Assembly: GCF_000508185.1 (NCBI RefSeq)
Contig: NZ_AYOY01000143.1
Coordinates: 1 to 64,000, forward strand
DNA from: Sphingobium sp. C100
Lineage (GTDB): Bacteria > Pseudomonadota > Alphaproteobacteria > Sphingomonadales > Sphingomonadaceae
DNA: 64,000 nt
Direction: 5' to 3'
Both the position numbers and the translations under genes were made by a program. The notes under the pieces are model-generated. The model was not told where the DNA came from, made no database searches, and saw nothing but the letters and a program-made list of their open reading frames with translations. This document shows positions 35,191 to 44,152 of this stretch, in pieces (the first letter of the stretch is position 1; each line of letters begins with the position of its first letter).

Positions 35191-36393
35191 TCAGTCTGGA
35201 ATTTCGAACAGGCCGGCGGATCCCATGCCGCCCGCCACGCACATCGAGACGACCGCCCATCGCACCCCGCGCCGGCGCGCCTCGATCAGGGCATGGCCCG
35301 CAATGCGGCTGCCGGTCATGCCGAAGGGGTGGCCGAGCGCGATGCCGCCACCATTGACGTTGATCTTTTCTGGATCGATGCCGAGGAAATCACGGCAATA
35401 AAGATACTGGCTGGCGAAGGCCTCGTTGATCTCCCATAGGCCGATATCCTCGACCTTCAGGCCCGCGCGGTCGAGCAGCTTGGGGATGGCGAAGATCGGG
35501 CCAATGCCCATTTCCTCGGGCGGGCAGCCTGCCGACTGGAAGCCGCGATAAATGCCCAATATCTCGCGTCCCTCCGCCTTGGCCGTCGCATGGTCCATCA
35601 CTATCTGGGCAGAGGCACCGTCTGACAACTGGCTGGCATTGCCGGCGGTCACGAACTTGCCTTCCTTCACGATCTGGCCGTCGCGCCAGACCGGCTTCAG
35701 CCGGGCAAGTCCTTCGGCCGTGGTGTCCGCGCGGATGCCTTCATCGACCGAGAGCGTGAGGGTTTCGGTGCCCGATACGCTGCCGTCCTTCTCGACGATG
35801 TTCTTGGTCACGGTGATCGGCGCGATCTCGTCGGCGAAACGGCCCGCCACCACGGCAGCGGCGGCGCGCTGGTGGCTGATGGCGGCGATCTCGTCCTGCG
35901 CCTCGCGGCTGATGCCGTAGCGCTCTGCGACGATTTCCGCCGTCTCGATCATCGCCATATAGGCGTGGGGCTTGAGGTCGAGCACGGCGGCCGGGCGGGC
36001 GCGATGGGTGGGCGCATAGTCGCGCGTGTGGGTGATCGATTCGACGCCCCCCGCAACAGCGACATCCATGTCGCCCACAATGATGCCGCGTGCGGCAAAG
36101 GCGAGCGCAGTGAGGCCACCGGCGCATTTGCGATCGACCGAGGCGCCGGGGATCGAATCGGACAGACCCGCGGCGAAGACCGTGGTGCGGCCGATGTTGA
36201 AGCCCTGGTCGCCCCATTGCGATCCCGCGCCGAAGATGACGTCCTCGATCCGTGCGGGATCGATGCCGGCGCGGGCGATCGCGGCGTTGACCGCATGGCC
36301 GGCCAGCGCCGGGGCGTCGGTATCGTTGAAGGCGCCGCGCGTCGCCTTGGCGACGGGGGTGCGAGCGGTGGAAATGATGGCAGCTTCACGCAT
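35191..36393 (-). CDS. Thiolase (acetyl-CoA acetyltransferase family)
   Basis: A 400-residue degradative thiolase that releases acetyl- or propionyl-CoA from a 3-ketoacyl-CoA. All catalytic residues are present: C90 in DRKCAGG, H355 in [14 protein letters not shown] and C385 in [11 protein letters not shown]. This is a fully equipped enzyme, in contrast to the two thiolase-like proteins at 40106 and 41227. It lies between a hydrolase and an SDR in the same unit. Confidence 0.92.
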   Translation of the reverse strand: MREAAIISTARTPVAKATRGAFNDTDAPALAGHAVNAAIARAGIDPARIEDVIFGAGSQWGDQGFNIGRTTVFAAGLSDSIPGASVDRKCAGGLTALAFAARGIIVGDMDVAVAGGVESITHTRDYAPTHRARPAAVLDLKPHAYMAMIETAEIVAERYGISREAQDEIAAISHQRAAAAVVAGRFADEIAPITVTKNIVEKDGSVSGTETLTLSVDEGIRADTTAEGLARLKPVWRDGQIVKEGKFVTAGNASQLSDGASAQIVMDHATAKAEGREILGIYRGFQSAGCPPEEMGIGPIFAIPKLLDRAGLKVEDIGLWEINEAFASQYLYCRDFLGIDPEKINVNGGGIALGHPFGMTGSRIAGHALIEARRRGVRWAVVSMCVAGGMGSAGLFEIPD

Positions 36394-36404
36394 GACGTTG
36401 TCTT

Positions 36405-37277
36405 TCAGTTGATGGTGTCGAGAAATTCAGTGAGGGCGGTCAGAAAGGCCGCGCGCGATTGGTGATGCAGCCAGTGGCTGGCGCCGGGAAAACGGACCAG
36501 GCGGTGGTCGGCGATGCGGGCGAGCCGGTCGGCAGACGGTTCGGGAATCCAGCTCTCTGCGCCATAGGCGAGCAGGGTGGGGCAGGCGATGGCCGCCAAT
36601 ATCTCGTCCAGATCGACGCCATGAGCATCCTCCGGCGCGCGGTTGCGGCAGGCATGGTCATATTTCCAGCGCCAGCCACCATCCGCGGTCTGGATGATGC
36701 CATGAAAGGCAAGGTGGGCGATGGTCTCCGCATCTACGCCCGGATTATGCTCTGCCATGCGCGCGCTCGCCTCTGCGAAGCTCACGTAGGTGCGTGGCGT
36801 GCGCTGGCGGTTCCGGCGTTGGCCGTCTATCCATTGGCGAAGGCGGACGGGATAGGATTTGGGCGCCTTCGCCTGATCGCGGACGATCGGCAGCTCGATG
36901 CCCTCGATGCTGCAGAACGACCGCACCTGTTCAGGAAAGGCGGCAGCAAAACGCAGGGCGATGTGGCCGCCCAGCGAATGCCCGACCAGATGGAGCGCAG
37001 GGAGGTCGAGCGCATGGACGCAATCGCCAAGGTCGAGCACATGGTTGGACAGGGCATAGGAACCCGGCCCGGTCCAGTCGCTGTCACCATGGCCACGCAG
37101 GTCGATGGCGACGACATGGTAGCGGTCGGACAGACCGGCAGCGATCCAGTCCCAATTATGGGCGTGGTCCAGCAGACCATGCACCATCAGCACCGGCGGG
37201 GCCGCCGCATCGCCCCAGGCCAGCAAGTGTCGGCGCGATCCACAAATGTCGATGAACGCGGAACGCGGTGCGATCAT
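36405..37277 (-). CDS. Alpha/beta hydrolase
   Basis: A 290-residue hydrolase. MVHGLLDHAHNWD is the oxyanion region, GHSLGG contains the nucleophilic Ser, and GASHWLHHQ holds the likely catalytic His. It could hydrolyse an ester, lactone, CoA thioester or C-C bond. It starts three bases before the ligase stop codon position, so coupling is likely. The substrate cannot be assigned; ring-cleavage hydrolases and esterases are both possible. Confidence 0.85.
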   Translation of the reverse strand: MIAPRSAFIDICGSRRHLLAWGDAAAPPVLMVHGLLDHAHNWDWIAAGLSDRYHVVAIDLRGHGDSDWTGPGSYALSNHVLDLGDCVHALDLPALHLVGHSLGGHIALRFAAAFPEQVRSFCSIEGIELPIVRDQAKAPKSYPVRLRQWIDGQRRNRQRTPRTYVSFAEASARMAEHNPGVDAETIAHLAFHGIIQTADGGWRWKYDHACRNRAPEDAHGVDLDEILAAIACPTLLAYGAESWIPEPSADRLARIADHRLVRFPGASHWLHHQSRAAFLTALTEFLDTIN

Positions 37278-37280
37278 GGG

Positions 37281-38807
37281 TCAGCCCGCCACCGGCTGGG
37301 GCCGCAAGGCGCGACGCAGGATCTTGCCGGTCGGTCCCTTGGGCAACTCGTCCAAAATGGTGATGGCGGCGGGCACCTTGTAGGAAGCAAGATGGGTCCG
37401 GCAATGGGCCAGAATCTGGTCGGGCGTCGGGCAACGGCCCGGTTGCAAAGCGACGAAGGCGACAGGAATCTCGCCCAATATCGCATCCTCGCGCGCGATC
37501 ACCGCCGCTTCCGCAACGCCCGGAACCTGATAGAGGACTTCCTCTATATCGGCGGGGTAGATATTCTGCCCGCCGCGGATGATGACGTCCTTCTTGCGAT
37601 CGACGATATAGGCATAGCCGTCCGCATCGAGATGCCCGATATCGCCGGTTCGCAGCCAGCCGTCGCGCAGCGCCATCGCGCTGTCCAACGGTGCGCGGAA
37701 ATAGCCGGACATGACGTTCGGACCGCGCACGAGGATTTCTCCACTGATGCCGACGGGACAGGACGCGCCGGCATCGTCAACGATGGCGAGGTCCATGCCG
37801 TCAAGTACGCGGCCGATGGTGCGTTCCCGCTCCATCACACCGTTGGCGCTGAGCCTGACCTGCGTCAGTGTGACGAGCGCCGTCGCTTCGGTCAGGCCAT
37901 AGCCAGTGAGCAGCCGGACGTCCGGCGCGACGGCCAGAAGGCGCTGAAGCAGGGCGGAGGGCACCGGCGCGCCGCCGGTCATGACGGTGCGCAGCGAGCC
38001 GAGCGAGTCGCGGCTGGCGGACGGATGATCGAGGATCTTCTGCAACATCGTCGGCACAGCGGGCAGGAAGGTGCAGCGATGGGCCGCAATCGCTTCAATG
38101 CAGGCAGCGGCGTCGAACCGGGCGTGCAGGACCATCGTGCAGCCGGTCACCAGCATCGCATTGATGCACTGGTTGAGCCCGAACGTGTTGTAGAGGGGCA
38201 ACGCGCACAGGATGACGCTGTCGCCGTCCAGTCCCAGCCAGCCTGGCGTGCTGTCATAATTGGCGGCCAGATTGCCAGCGGACAGCATGACGCCCTTCGC
38301 CTTGCCCGTGGTGGCGCTGGTGAGAAGGAGCATGGCCATATCCTCCGGCCGCATCGGGACGGGTTCGGACAGGGGAGGCGCATTGTTCATCGCCGATATC
38401 AACGAGCGGGCGTTCACGCCGTCCAGCGGCGTGTCGAGCAGGATCAGGGTGCAGCCCAGGTCCGCGTCCAGCGCGTCGGCCAGATCGCTGGTGGTCACGA
38501 TGTGGGCAAGCGCGCAGCAGGCGACGGCGTGGCGGATCTCGCCTGTGCGGTAGAGGATGTTGATGGGCGTGACGACCGCGCCGAGCGCGAACAACGCTTG
38601 CTGGGCAAGGATGAAATCGGGCGAGGCGCGCAGCAACAGTCCGACATGGTCGCCATGGCCGATGCCGAGCGCAGCGAAGCCGCCGGCCATATCTCGCGCG
38701 CCTTGCGCCAGCCGGAAGAAACTGTGCGTCGCGCCTTCGAATACCAGCGCCGTCCGGTCAGGCGACTCGGAGGCGAGTTCAAAGAGCCGGGCAGCGCGAT
38801 TAACCAT
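37281..38807 (-). CDS. Class I acyl-CoA synthetase (AMP-forming ligase)
   Basis: A 508-residue adenylating enzyme. TSATTGKAKGVML is the ATP-binding P-loop, TGYGLTEAT the acyl/adenylate site, LRTGDIGHLDADGY the hinge region, and the C-terminal GPTGKILRRAL has the catalytic Lys. It forms an acyl-CoA from a carboxylic acid and ATP, feeding the beta-oxidation-like enzymes beside it. It overlaps the amidohydrolase gene by eight bases. Confidence 0.9.
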   Translation of the reverse strand: MVNRAARLFELASESPDRTALVFEGATHSFFRLAQGARDMAGGFAALGIGHGDHVGLLLRASPDFILAQQALFALGAVVTPINILYRTGEIRHAVACCALAHIVTTSDLADALDADLGCTLILLDTPLDGVNARSLISAMNNAPPLSEPVPMRPEDMAMLLLTSATTGKAKGVMLSAGNLAANYDSTPGWLGLDGDSVILCALPLYNTFGLNQCINAMLVTGCTMVLHARFDAAACIEAIAAHRCTFLPAVPTMLQKILDHPSASRDSLGSLRTVMTGGAPVPSALLQRLLAVAPDVRLLTGYGLTEATALVTLTQVRLSANGVMERERTIGRVLDGMDLAIVDDAGASCPVGISGEILVRGPNVMSGYFRAPLDSAMALRDGWLRTGDIGHLDADGYAYIVDRKKDVIIRGGQNIYPADIEEVLYQVPGVAEAAVIAREDAILGEIPVAFVALQPGRCPTPDQILAHCRTHLASYKVPAAITILDELPKGPTGKILRRALRPQPVAG

Positions 38808-39864
38808 GGGGCGCCTCGGTCAATACAGGAAGGGACAGGCCGTAAGTTGCGGTGGCCGTGCCGGCGAACAGGGCATGTCTCTCCATGTCGCTGGCGCCAG
38901 CAGTTACGCGCTTGAAGGCGTTCCAGAGCGTGCAGTAGGAATACATCGCCTTGTCGACCGGAAAATTGCTTTCGAACATGCAGCGGTCGGCTCCGAACAG
39001 GTCGATGCAACGGTCGATATAGGGGCGCCATGCGTCGGCCAGTTCGGTCGAAGAAGGCGGCTGGTCACGCTCGTGCCAGCGCGCGCCGCAGATGATCATG
39101 CCAAAGCCGCCGATCTTGACCCGCACATCGGGGCAACTGGCGAGGTCGGCCATATCCTGTGACCAGCGCCGGAAATTCTCATCGGTGCGCCCTTCATAGG
39201 GGCCGACGCCGATGATGCAGCCGATATGATCGAGGATGATGGGCAGGTCAGGCATGGCGCGGGCGAGGCCCGTCAGTTCGGGGATTTGCTGGTGATAGAG
39301 CATCGCGTCGTAGACGAGGCCCATAGCCTGCACCTGCGCGAGTCCGGCGCGATAAACAGGATCGGCCAGCATCCCGGCGGGCGAGGGGCGCAGCACGATG
39401 CCGTTGGGGAAAAGTTCGTCGCGCGAAACGGAATGACGGATGCCGCGCAGGCGCCCGTCTGCCGCTTCTGCGTGGGCGGCCAGCACCTCCTCCACCGCAT
39501 CGCCCAGCATCAGGTCGGCATGGGCAACGATGCCCGCTGCGATCGCGGTGCGCGCGCCGCGCCGATGCGCCTGCGCAGCGATGGCGGCGACCGCTTCGGT
39601 TTCGCCCACCGGTGCGAGATGGGCCGGTCCGTTCGTGCGATAGGCATAATGTGCCTGGACGAAAACGGTCGCGTCGATCCGATGGCCTTCGTCCAGATCG
39701 TCCAATAGTTCGTCCAGCAGATAGGGATTGCCCGCTTCCACCCAAAGGTGATGATGCGGATCGACGATCGGCAGATTGGGGGCGATCGCCTCTTCCCGGG
39801 CGCGGGCCAGCCAAGCCGGATTCGGGGCTGGATAGCGATAGCGGCCCGTCACGTCCAAACCCAT
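38800..39864 (-). CDS. Amidohydrolase family (COG3618-type) metal-dependent hydrolase
   Basis: A 354-residue TIM-barrel protein. IVDPHHHLW near residue 40 holds the N-terminal HxH metal motif; ILDHIGC and the later FESNFPVDK (ligand Asp/Asn region) fit the amidohydrolase-2 group that includes 2-pyrone-4,6-dicarboxylate lactonase and resorcylate decarboxylases. Lactone hydrolysis or decarboxylation is likely. The start at 39864 has GGAGAGG upstream; an in-frame ATG at 39879 overlaps that site. It is the promoter-proximal gene of its unit. Confidence 0.85.
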   Translation of the reverse strand: MGLDVTGRYRYPAPNPAWLARAREEAIAPNLPIVDPHHHLWVEAGNPYLLDELLDDLDEGHRIDATVFVQAHYAYRTNGPAHLAPVGETEAVAAIAAQAHRRGARTAIAAGIVAHADLMLGDAVEEVLAAHAEAADGRLRGIRHSVSRDELFPNGIVLRPSPAGMLADPVYRAGLAQVQAMGLVYDAMLYHQQIPELTGLARAMPDLPIILDHIGCIIGVGPYEGRTDENFRRWSQDMADLASCPDVRVKIGGFGMIICGARWHERDQPPSSTELADAWRPYIDRCIDLFGADRCMFESNFPVDKAMYSYCTLWNAFKRVTAGASDMERHALFAGTATATYGLSLPVLTEAPHG

Positions 39865-39889
39865 ATCCTGCCTCTCCATTCATGCTTTG

Positions 39890-39906
39890 CCCGATAATGT
39901 TTCGGA
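39890..39906. promoter_or_regulatory. TCCGA-N7-TCGGA-type operator upstream of the amidohydrolase
   Basis: CCCGA-TAATGTT-TCGGA matches the 57595 and 61612 sites with one arm mismatch. It lies 26 bases before the amidohydrolase ATG. Confidence 0.5.
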
Positions 39907-39933
39907 TAAAAGCAAAATGCAATCACCTTATTC

Positions 39934-40011
39934 AATCCTCATAATCGTCAATTAGGCCGCGCGGTATGCCATTTTCGCATTGATCATGAAAATCCGACTA
40001 ATCGTCGATTT
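39934..40011. repeat. Two imperfect direct repeats, likely operators, in the divergent promoter
   Basis: Copies at 39934-39954 and 39991-40011 share AATCC-N3-TAATCGTC-N-ATT, starting 57 bases apart. The second contains TCCGA-CTAATCG-TCGAT (39993-40009), a variant of the TCCGA-N7-TCGGA motif found elsewhere in this half. The first is weaker (TCCTC-N7-TCAAT). They flank the promoters of the two divergent operons. Confidence 0.5.
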
Positions 40012-40014
40012 ATC

Positions 40015-40042
40015 TTGACTAGGGGGGTGAGGGCAGCATAAC
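40015..40042 (+). promoter_or_regulatory. Sigma-70-like promoter for the thiolase-like operon
   Basis: TTGACT (40015-40020), a 16-base spacer and CATAAC (40037-40042). It begins six bases after the operator-like site at 39993-40009, and the ATG follows about 60 bases later. Confidence 0.5.
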
Positions 40043-40105
40043 CAAGGCTGCAACGCCGTTCACCGCTTCAAGCAGGGGAATGGTGCTGGGATGAGGAATG
40101 CACTG

Positions 40106-41224
40106 ATGGCACTAAGCAAGGTGGGGGTCGTTGCGACCGCCCAGACAGAATTTCGACCTGCCTGGAACAACGCCCAGCATATCGATCTGATCTCTTCGGT
40201 GGTCACGTCGGTATTCAAGGGTTCAGGCCTGACAATCGATGATGTGGACTTCATCATCGATTCCGGCAGCGACGTGCTCGACGGCCGGTCCATTTCCAAC
40301 TGCGGCTTTCTGGGCGCGCTCGGCGCGCACCACAAGGAAGAGGCGCGGGTCGAGGAGGATGGCTTGTGGGCAGCGCTCTATGGCGTGAACAAGATCCGCT
40401 CTGGCTCTTCCTCGGTCGGCCTGATCGTCGCCTATTCCAAACCGTCGGAATCCAACGTCGATCTTTACTGGAACGCGCAGGTGGAGCCTTTCTACCAGCG
40501 CCCGGTCGGTTTTGGTCAGCGTGCGGCCAACGGCATCCAGGCGCAGCGTTATCTGGCCGAAAGCGGCCTTTCGACGCGCGACCTGGCTGATCTGGTAGCC
40601 GACCGCTGGGCCGCTGCCGCAGCTTCGGGCAAGGTGTCCATCGACGATCTGCCCGATGCCGATGCCATTCTGGCCGCCAAGGAAGGCGCTGCCCCGCTCA
40701 CGGAACTGATGTTCACCCGGCCGGTCGATGGCGCCGTCGCGGTGCTGGTCGCGCGGGAAGATATTGCCCGCCGGGTCAGTCGCAATCCGGCCTTCATCAC
40801 CGGCATGGGCACTTCAATGGACACCCACAGCGTGGCTGCGCGGGACGCTGGTCGGCTGTCGTCCGCCGTGAAAGCCGCTGACATGGCCTATCGTAATGCC
40901 GGCTGGACGTCGGCAGAGGCGGACCTTGCCGAAATTAGCGGATCGTCGGTCATTGGCGAGTTGCTGGCGATCGAAGCGCTGGGTCTGGCCGAAACGGGCA
41001 AGGGCCTGTCGGCCGCGCGTGATGGCAAGGTCGCGATCAACCGTTCGGGCGGCGCGCTGCCGGCCGATCCGATCATGGCGACGGGCCTTGTCCGGCTGGC
41101 GGAAGCCAGCAGGCAGCTGAGCCAGCCTGAATTGTTCGGCGGCGGCACTCCCAGCCGCGCCATCGTCCACGGCGCCGGCGGCGTCGGCATGCAGAATAAC
41201 TGCGTCTTCACTCTCGAGGTTTGA
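40106..41224 (+). CDS. Thiolase-like protein lacking catalytic residues, subunit 1 (Ltp2/SCP-x-like)
   Basis: A 372-residue thiolase-fold protein. The nucleophilic Cys region instead reads NKIRSGSSSVGLIVAYSK with no Cys, and the usual GGxxxxGHPxGATG loop is SGGALPADPIMATG with no His. Such proteins pair with DUF35 partners, as in mycobacterial Ltp2-ChsH2, which performs a retro-aldol cleavage of a side-chain CoA thioester. The ATG at 40106 has GAGGAA seven bases upstream; an ATG at 40091 is also possible. It is followed at once by a second thiolase-like gene and a DUF35 gene. Confidence 0.82.
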   Translation: MALSKVGVVATAQTEFRPAWNNAQHIDLISSVVTSVFKGSGLTIDDVDFIIDSGSDVLDGRSISNCGFLGALGAHHKEEARVEEDGLWAALYGVNKIRSGSSSVGLIVAYSKPSESNVDLYWNAQVEPFYQRPVGFGQRAANGIQAQRYLAESGLSTRDLADLVADRWAAAAASGKVSIDDLPDADAILAAKEGAAPLTELMFTRPVDGAVAVLVAREDIARRVSRNPAFITGMGTSMDTHSVAARDAGRLSSAVKAADMAYRNAGWTSAEADLAEISGSSVIGELLAIEALGLAETGKGLSAARDGKVAINRSGGALPADPIMATGLVRLAEASRQLSQPELFGGGTPSRAIVHGAGGVGMQNNCVFTLEV

Positions 41225-41226
41225 TC

Positions 41227-42378
41227 ATGGGCCGTCACGTTGGAATTGTAGGGGTCGGTCAGACCCATCATGCACGCCGCCGGACCGATGTCAGCCAGGC
41301 GGGCCTGGTGCGCGAGGCAGTGGACCGTGCGCTCGCGGACGCCAAGCTGAGCATGGACGACATCGACACTGTCGTCGTCGCCACCGGTCCGGTTCTGTTC
41401 GCCGCGGTGAACCAGCCCGAAAAATGGGTGGTCGATGCGATCGGGGCGCAAGGCAAGTCGGTGGTCCGGTTGACCAGCGGCGGCGGCGCGGGCTTTGCCG
41501 GTGCGCTGGCTGGCTATTATCAGGTCGCGGGCGGATTTTCCGAGCGCACGCTGGTGGTCGCCTATGACAAGCTGTCCGAAGGGCAGCTGCAATATTCGAT
41601 CTCCACCCTCTACGATCCTTTTTGGGGACGGGAGTTCGCGGTCGGCATCATGGGCTTTTCCGCCGCTTATTGGCGCGCGCGCATGGATGTGCTGGGCCAT
41701 ACGGAGGAAGCGGCGGCGATGGTTGCGGCAAAGAACCGCAAGAATGCGATCGCCAACCCTTATGCGCATGTGAAGAAGGAAGTCTCGGTCGACGACGTCC
41801 TCAATTCCAAGCCGCTCTGCTGGCCGATCAAGCTGCTCGATGTGCCACCCATTTCGGACGGGGCCGCCGCGATCGTGCTGTCGTCGGAAAAGATGGCGCA
41901 TCATTCGACCAGCCGCCCGGCCTGGATCCGGGGCATCGCCTATTGCTGCGAGGCGGACAATGCGCCCGAACGGTCGTTGATGCTGTCCGAACCGCTGGCG
42001 ATCGCCAGCCGCCAGGTCTATCGCGCCGCCGGCATCACCAACCCGCGCCGTCAGTTCGACGTGGTGGAGGTGCAGGAGCCCTATAGCTGCTTTGAGCTGA
42101 ACTATTATGAGAGCCTGGGCCTATGTCCGCCTGGACAGGCGGCTGAGCTCGTCGCGTCCGGGGCGACGCAGCTGGATGGCGACATACCGGTCAATCCCTC
42201 GGGCGGCTGCATGGGCGCCAACCCCATCGGCGCGGTCGGCGTCATCCGCCTGATCGAGGCGGCGACGCAGGTCATGGGCAAGAATGAAACCCATCAGATC
42301 AAGGACGCCAAGACCGCACTCGTCCAATCGGGCGGCGGCTGGGCCAATCTGCGCGGTTGCGCCGTTCTGAGCGCATAA
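41227..42378 (+). CDS. Thiolase-like protein lacking catalytic residues, subunit 2
   Basis: A 383-residue thiolase-fold protein, different from its neighbour but also degenerate. The Cys region reads VRLTSGGGAGFAGALAGYY with no nucleophile, the His loop is GGCMGANPIGAVG (Asn for His), and the last loop is QSGGGWANLRGCAVL. EVQEPYSCFELNYYESLGL is typical of the SCP-x/lipid-transfer thiolase branch. It begins two bases after the first subunit. A hetero-oligomer with the first subunit and the DUF35 protein is likely, acting as an aldolase or C-C lyase rather than a thiolase. Confidence 0.82.
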   Translation: MGRHVGIVGVGQTHHARRRTDVSQAGLVREAVDRALADAKLSMDDIDTVVVATGPVLFAAVNQPEKWVVDAIGAQGKSVVRLTSGGGAGFAGALAGYYQVAGGFSERTLVVAYDKLSEGQLQYSISTLYDPFWGREFAVGIMGFSAAYWRARMDVLGHTEEAAAMVAAKNRKNAIANPYAHVKKEVSVDDVLNSKPLCWPIKLLDVPPISDGAAAIVLSSEKMAHHSTSRPAWIRGIAYCCEADNAPERSLMLSEPLAIASRQVYRAAGITNPRRQFDVVEVQEPYSCFELNYYESLGLCPPGQAAELVASGATQLDGDIPVNPSGGCMGANPIGAVGVIRLIEAATQVMGKNETHQIKDAKTALVQSGGGWANLRGCAVLSA

Positions 42379-42389
42379 GGAGAGACACG

Positions 42390-43316
42390 ATGTTTTCCGC
42401 ACCGGACAGCTATCCGATCGACCTGCCGACCTTTCACAGCGAGATCAACCTGCCCTACACGCTAACGCCCGGCCGCGCAGCGGGCACTTTCCTGGCGGAG
42501 GTCAAGAACCGCCGGATCGTAGCGTCGCGTTTCGCGTCGGGTCAGGTTGTCGCCCCCGCGCAGGATTTTTCATCAACCGGCGGCGAGGAACCCGAAGCCT
42601 TTGTCGAAGCGCCGCATACCGGCGTGTTGACCGCCTTTACCCGCGTGGACGGCAACGTCATCGGTTTCATCCGCCTCGACGGTTGCGACAATGATTTCCC
42701 GCACCGCATCCTGGCCGACCTCGGCGACCTTTCGATCGGCCAGCGGGTCGAGGCGGAATGGGACGACAGCGTCGAACAGTCTGTGCTGGCGATCAAGGGA
42801 TTCAAACCCGCACCCGATGCGCCAGTCGGCACCGTCCAGCCGCTGGCGACGACGGAAGAGCCGCTGGGCGTCATCCCCTATGCGATGAAACTCGATTATG
42901 AACATGCTTATGGCCCTTATTATGGGCGCATGTTCGACGAGATTCGCGAGAATGGCCGGTTCATGGGCGTGCGATCGCCTGGCAGCGACGTCGCGCTGTT
43001 GCCACCGCGCGAGATAGACGATGTCACCCATAACCGCACCGGCACCTGGAAGGCGTGTGCCGACACCGGCACCATCCGGGGCTGTTCCATCATCAATATG
43101 GAAGTCTATGGGCAGACCCGCAAGGTGCCCTATGTCTATGCCGAGATCGTGCTGGACGGCGCTTCGACCCGCATGATCCACGTCATCGAGATCGACAGCC
43201 TGGAAGAAGCGAAAGAGAAGATCAAGCCGGGCACCCGCGTCCGCGCAGTGTGGACCGATGGCGAGCGCAAGGGGCGCGTGTCCGACATCGAACGTTTCGA
43301 GGTGATCGAGGGGTGA
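42390..43316 (+). CDS. Tandem DUF35/OB-fold acyl-CoA-associated protein without zinc ribbons
   Basis: A 308-residue protein that looks like two DUF35 OB-fold units in series (about 25-140 and 165-308, the second starting YYGRMFDEIRENGRF). DUF35 proteins usually have an N-terminal CxxC...CxxC zinc ribbon; neither half has one, and the three Cys present are isolated. DUF35 proteins form complexes with thiolase-like partners and hold acyl-CoA. AAGGAGAG lies before the ATG at 42390. Its stop overlaps the GTG of the next gene. Confidence 0.78.
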   Translation: MFSAPDSYPIDLPTFHSEINLPYTLTPGRAAGTFLAEVKNRRIVASRFASGQVVAPAQDFSSTGGEEPEAFVEAPHTGVLTAFTRVDGNVIGFIRLDGCDNDFPHRILADLGDLSIGQRVEAEWDDSVEQSVLAIKGFKPAPDAPVGTVQPLATTEEPLGVIPYAMKLDYEHAYGPYYGRMFDEIRENGRFMGVRSPGSDVALLPPREIDDVTHNRTGTWKACADTGTIRGCSIINMEVYGQTRKVPYVYAEIVLDGASTRMIHVIEIDSLEEAKEKIKPGTRVRAVWTDGERKGRVSDIERFEVIEG

Positions 43317-44143
43317 GCCACTATCGCATCACCTCCCTTCGGCTGGGGGAGCTTTACCTGCCGCATGGCGGGGCGGTGATGCGCGATCCGGTGCATTGCT
43401 GGCTGATCCGCGGGGAGGGCCGCACGATCCTGGTGGATAGCGGGATGGCCGACATCCCCACCATCCACAAGCGGTTGCGCGTGCAGGGCACGGGCGGCGG
43501 CCATCCTGCATTGGTCGCCGCGCTCGCCGAACAGGGACTGACGCCGGCCGATGTCAGCCACGTCGTCCTGACCCATCTGCATTTCGACCATGCCGATAAT
43601 CTGGACCTGTTTCCCGACGCCTGCGTGGTCGTGCAGCGGGCGGAACTGATGGCGGCGGTCGATCCAGTGCCTTCGCAGCGGGTCTTTTACTGGCGATCGA
43701 CGCTCGACAATCTGATGGCGCGCAAGCGCCCGGCGCAATTGATGCTGCTGGATGGCGATCATCAATTGTTCCCTGGCATTCGCCTGTTGTCCGTCCCCAG
43801 CCATACGGAAGGAATGCAGGTCGTCATCGTCGATACGGCCAAGGGCAAGGCGGCGATCGTGTCGGACCTGGGCGACCATTATCGCTACTGGTTCCCGGCG
43901 GACGCACGCGCCACCAGCCAACCGCAGCGCTCGCTGACCGGCGCCTATCTGACCGGCAATATCCGCAGCGAGAGTGAGCGCGACTGGCAGCGGGCCATGC
44001 GCCGTGTGCAGGACAATAGCGACATCGTCGTGCCCGCTCATGATTTTCGCATACCGCGCAATATTCCGGACGAATGGTTCGCCATTCCCGATTCCACAGA
44101 GGGCGACCTCGCCCATCATCCCGTCGAAACAGAAACGCCTTGA
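43313..44143 (+). CDS. Metallo-beta-lactamase-fold hydrolase
   Basis: A 276-residue MBL protein. H88-L-H90-F-D92-H93 is the HxHxDH metal motif; further ligands lie in PSHTEG, SDLGD and PAHD. The spacing resembles lactonases and glyoxalase-II-like hydrolases, so it may open a lactone or cleave a thioester. The start is GTG at 43313 within GTGA, coupling it to the DUF35 gene. No signal peptide is visible, so it acts in the cytoplasm. Confidence 0.87.
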   Translation: MSHYRITSLRLGELYLPHGGAVMRDPVHCWLIRGEGRTILVDSGMADIPTIHKRLRVQGTGGGHPALVAALAEQGLTPADVSHVVLTHLHFDHADNLDLFPDACVVVQRAELMAAVDPVPSQRVFYWRSTLDNLMARKRPAQLMLLDGDHQLFPGIRLLSVPSHTEGMQVVIVDTAKGKAAIVSDLGDHYRYWFPADARATSQPQRSLTGAYLTGNIRSESERDWQRAMRRVQDNSDIVVPAHDFRIPRNIPDEWFAIPDSTEGDLAHHPVETETP

Positions 44144-44152
44144 GAGGTGCCC

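Noticed and set aside
35191-36393. Possible third member of the degenerate thiolase group
   Set aside because: It retains C90, H355 and C385 and is an ordinary thiolase.
36459-38915. An 818-codon open frame on the plus strand
   Set aside because: It lies antisense to the hydrolase and acyl-CoA synthetase genes and has no domain signature.
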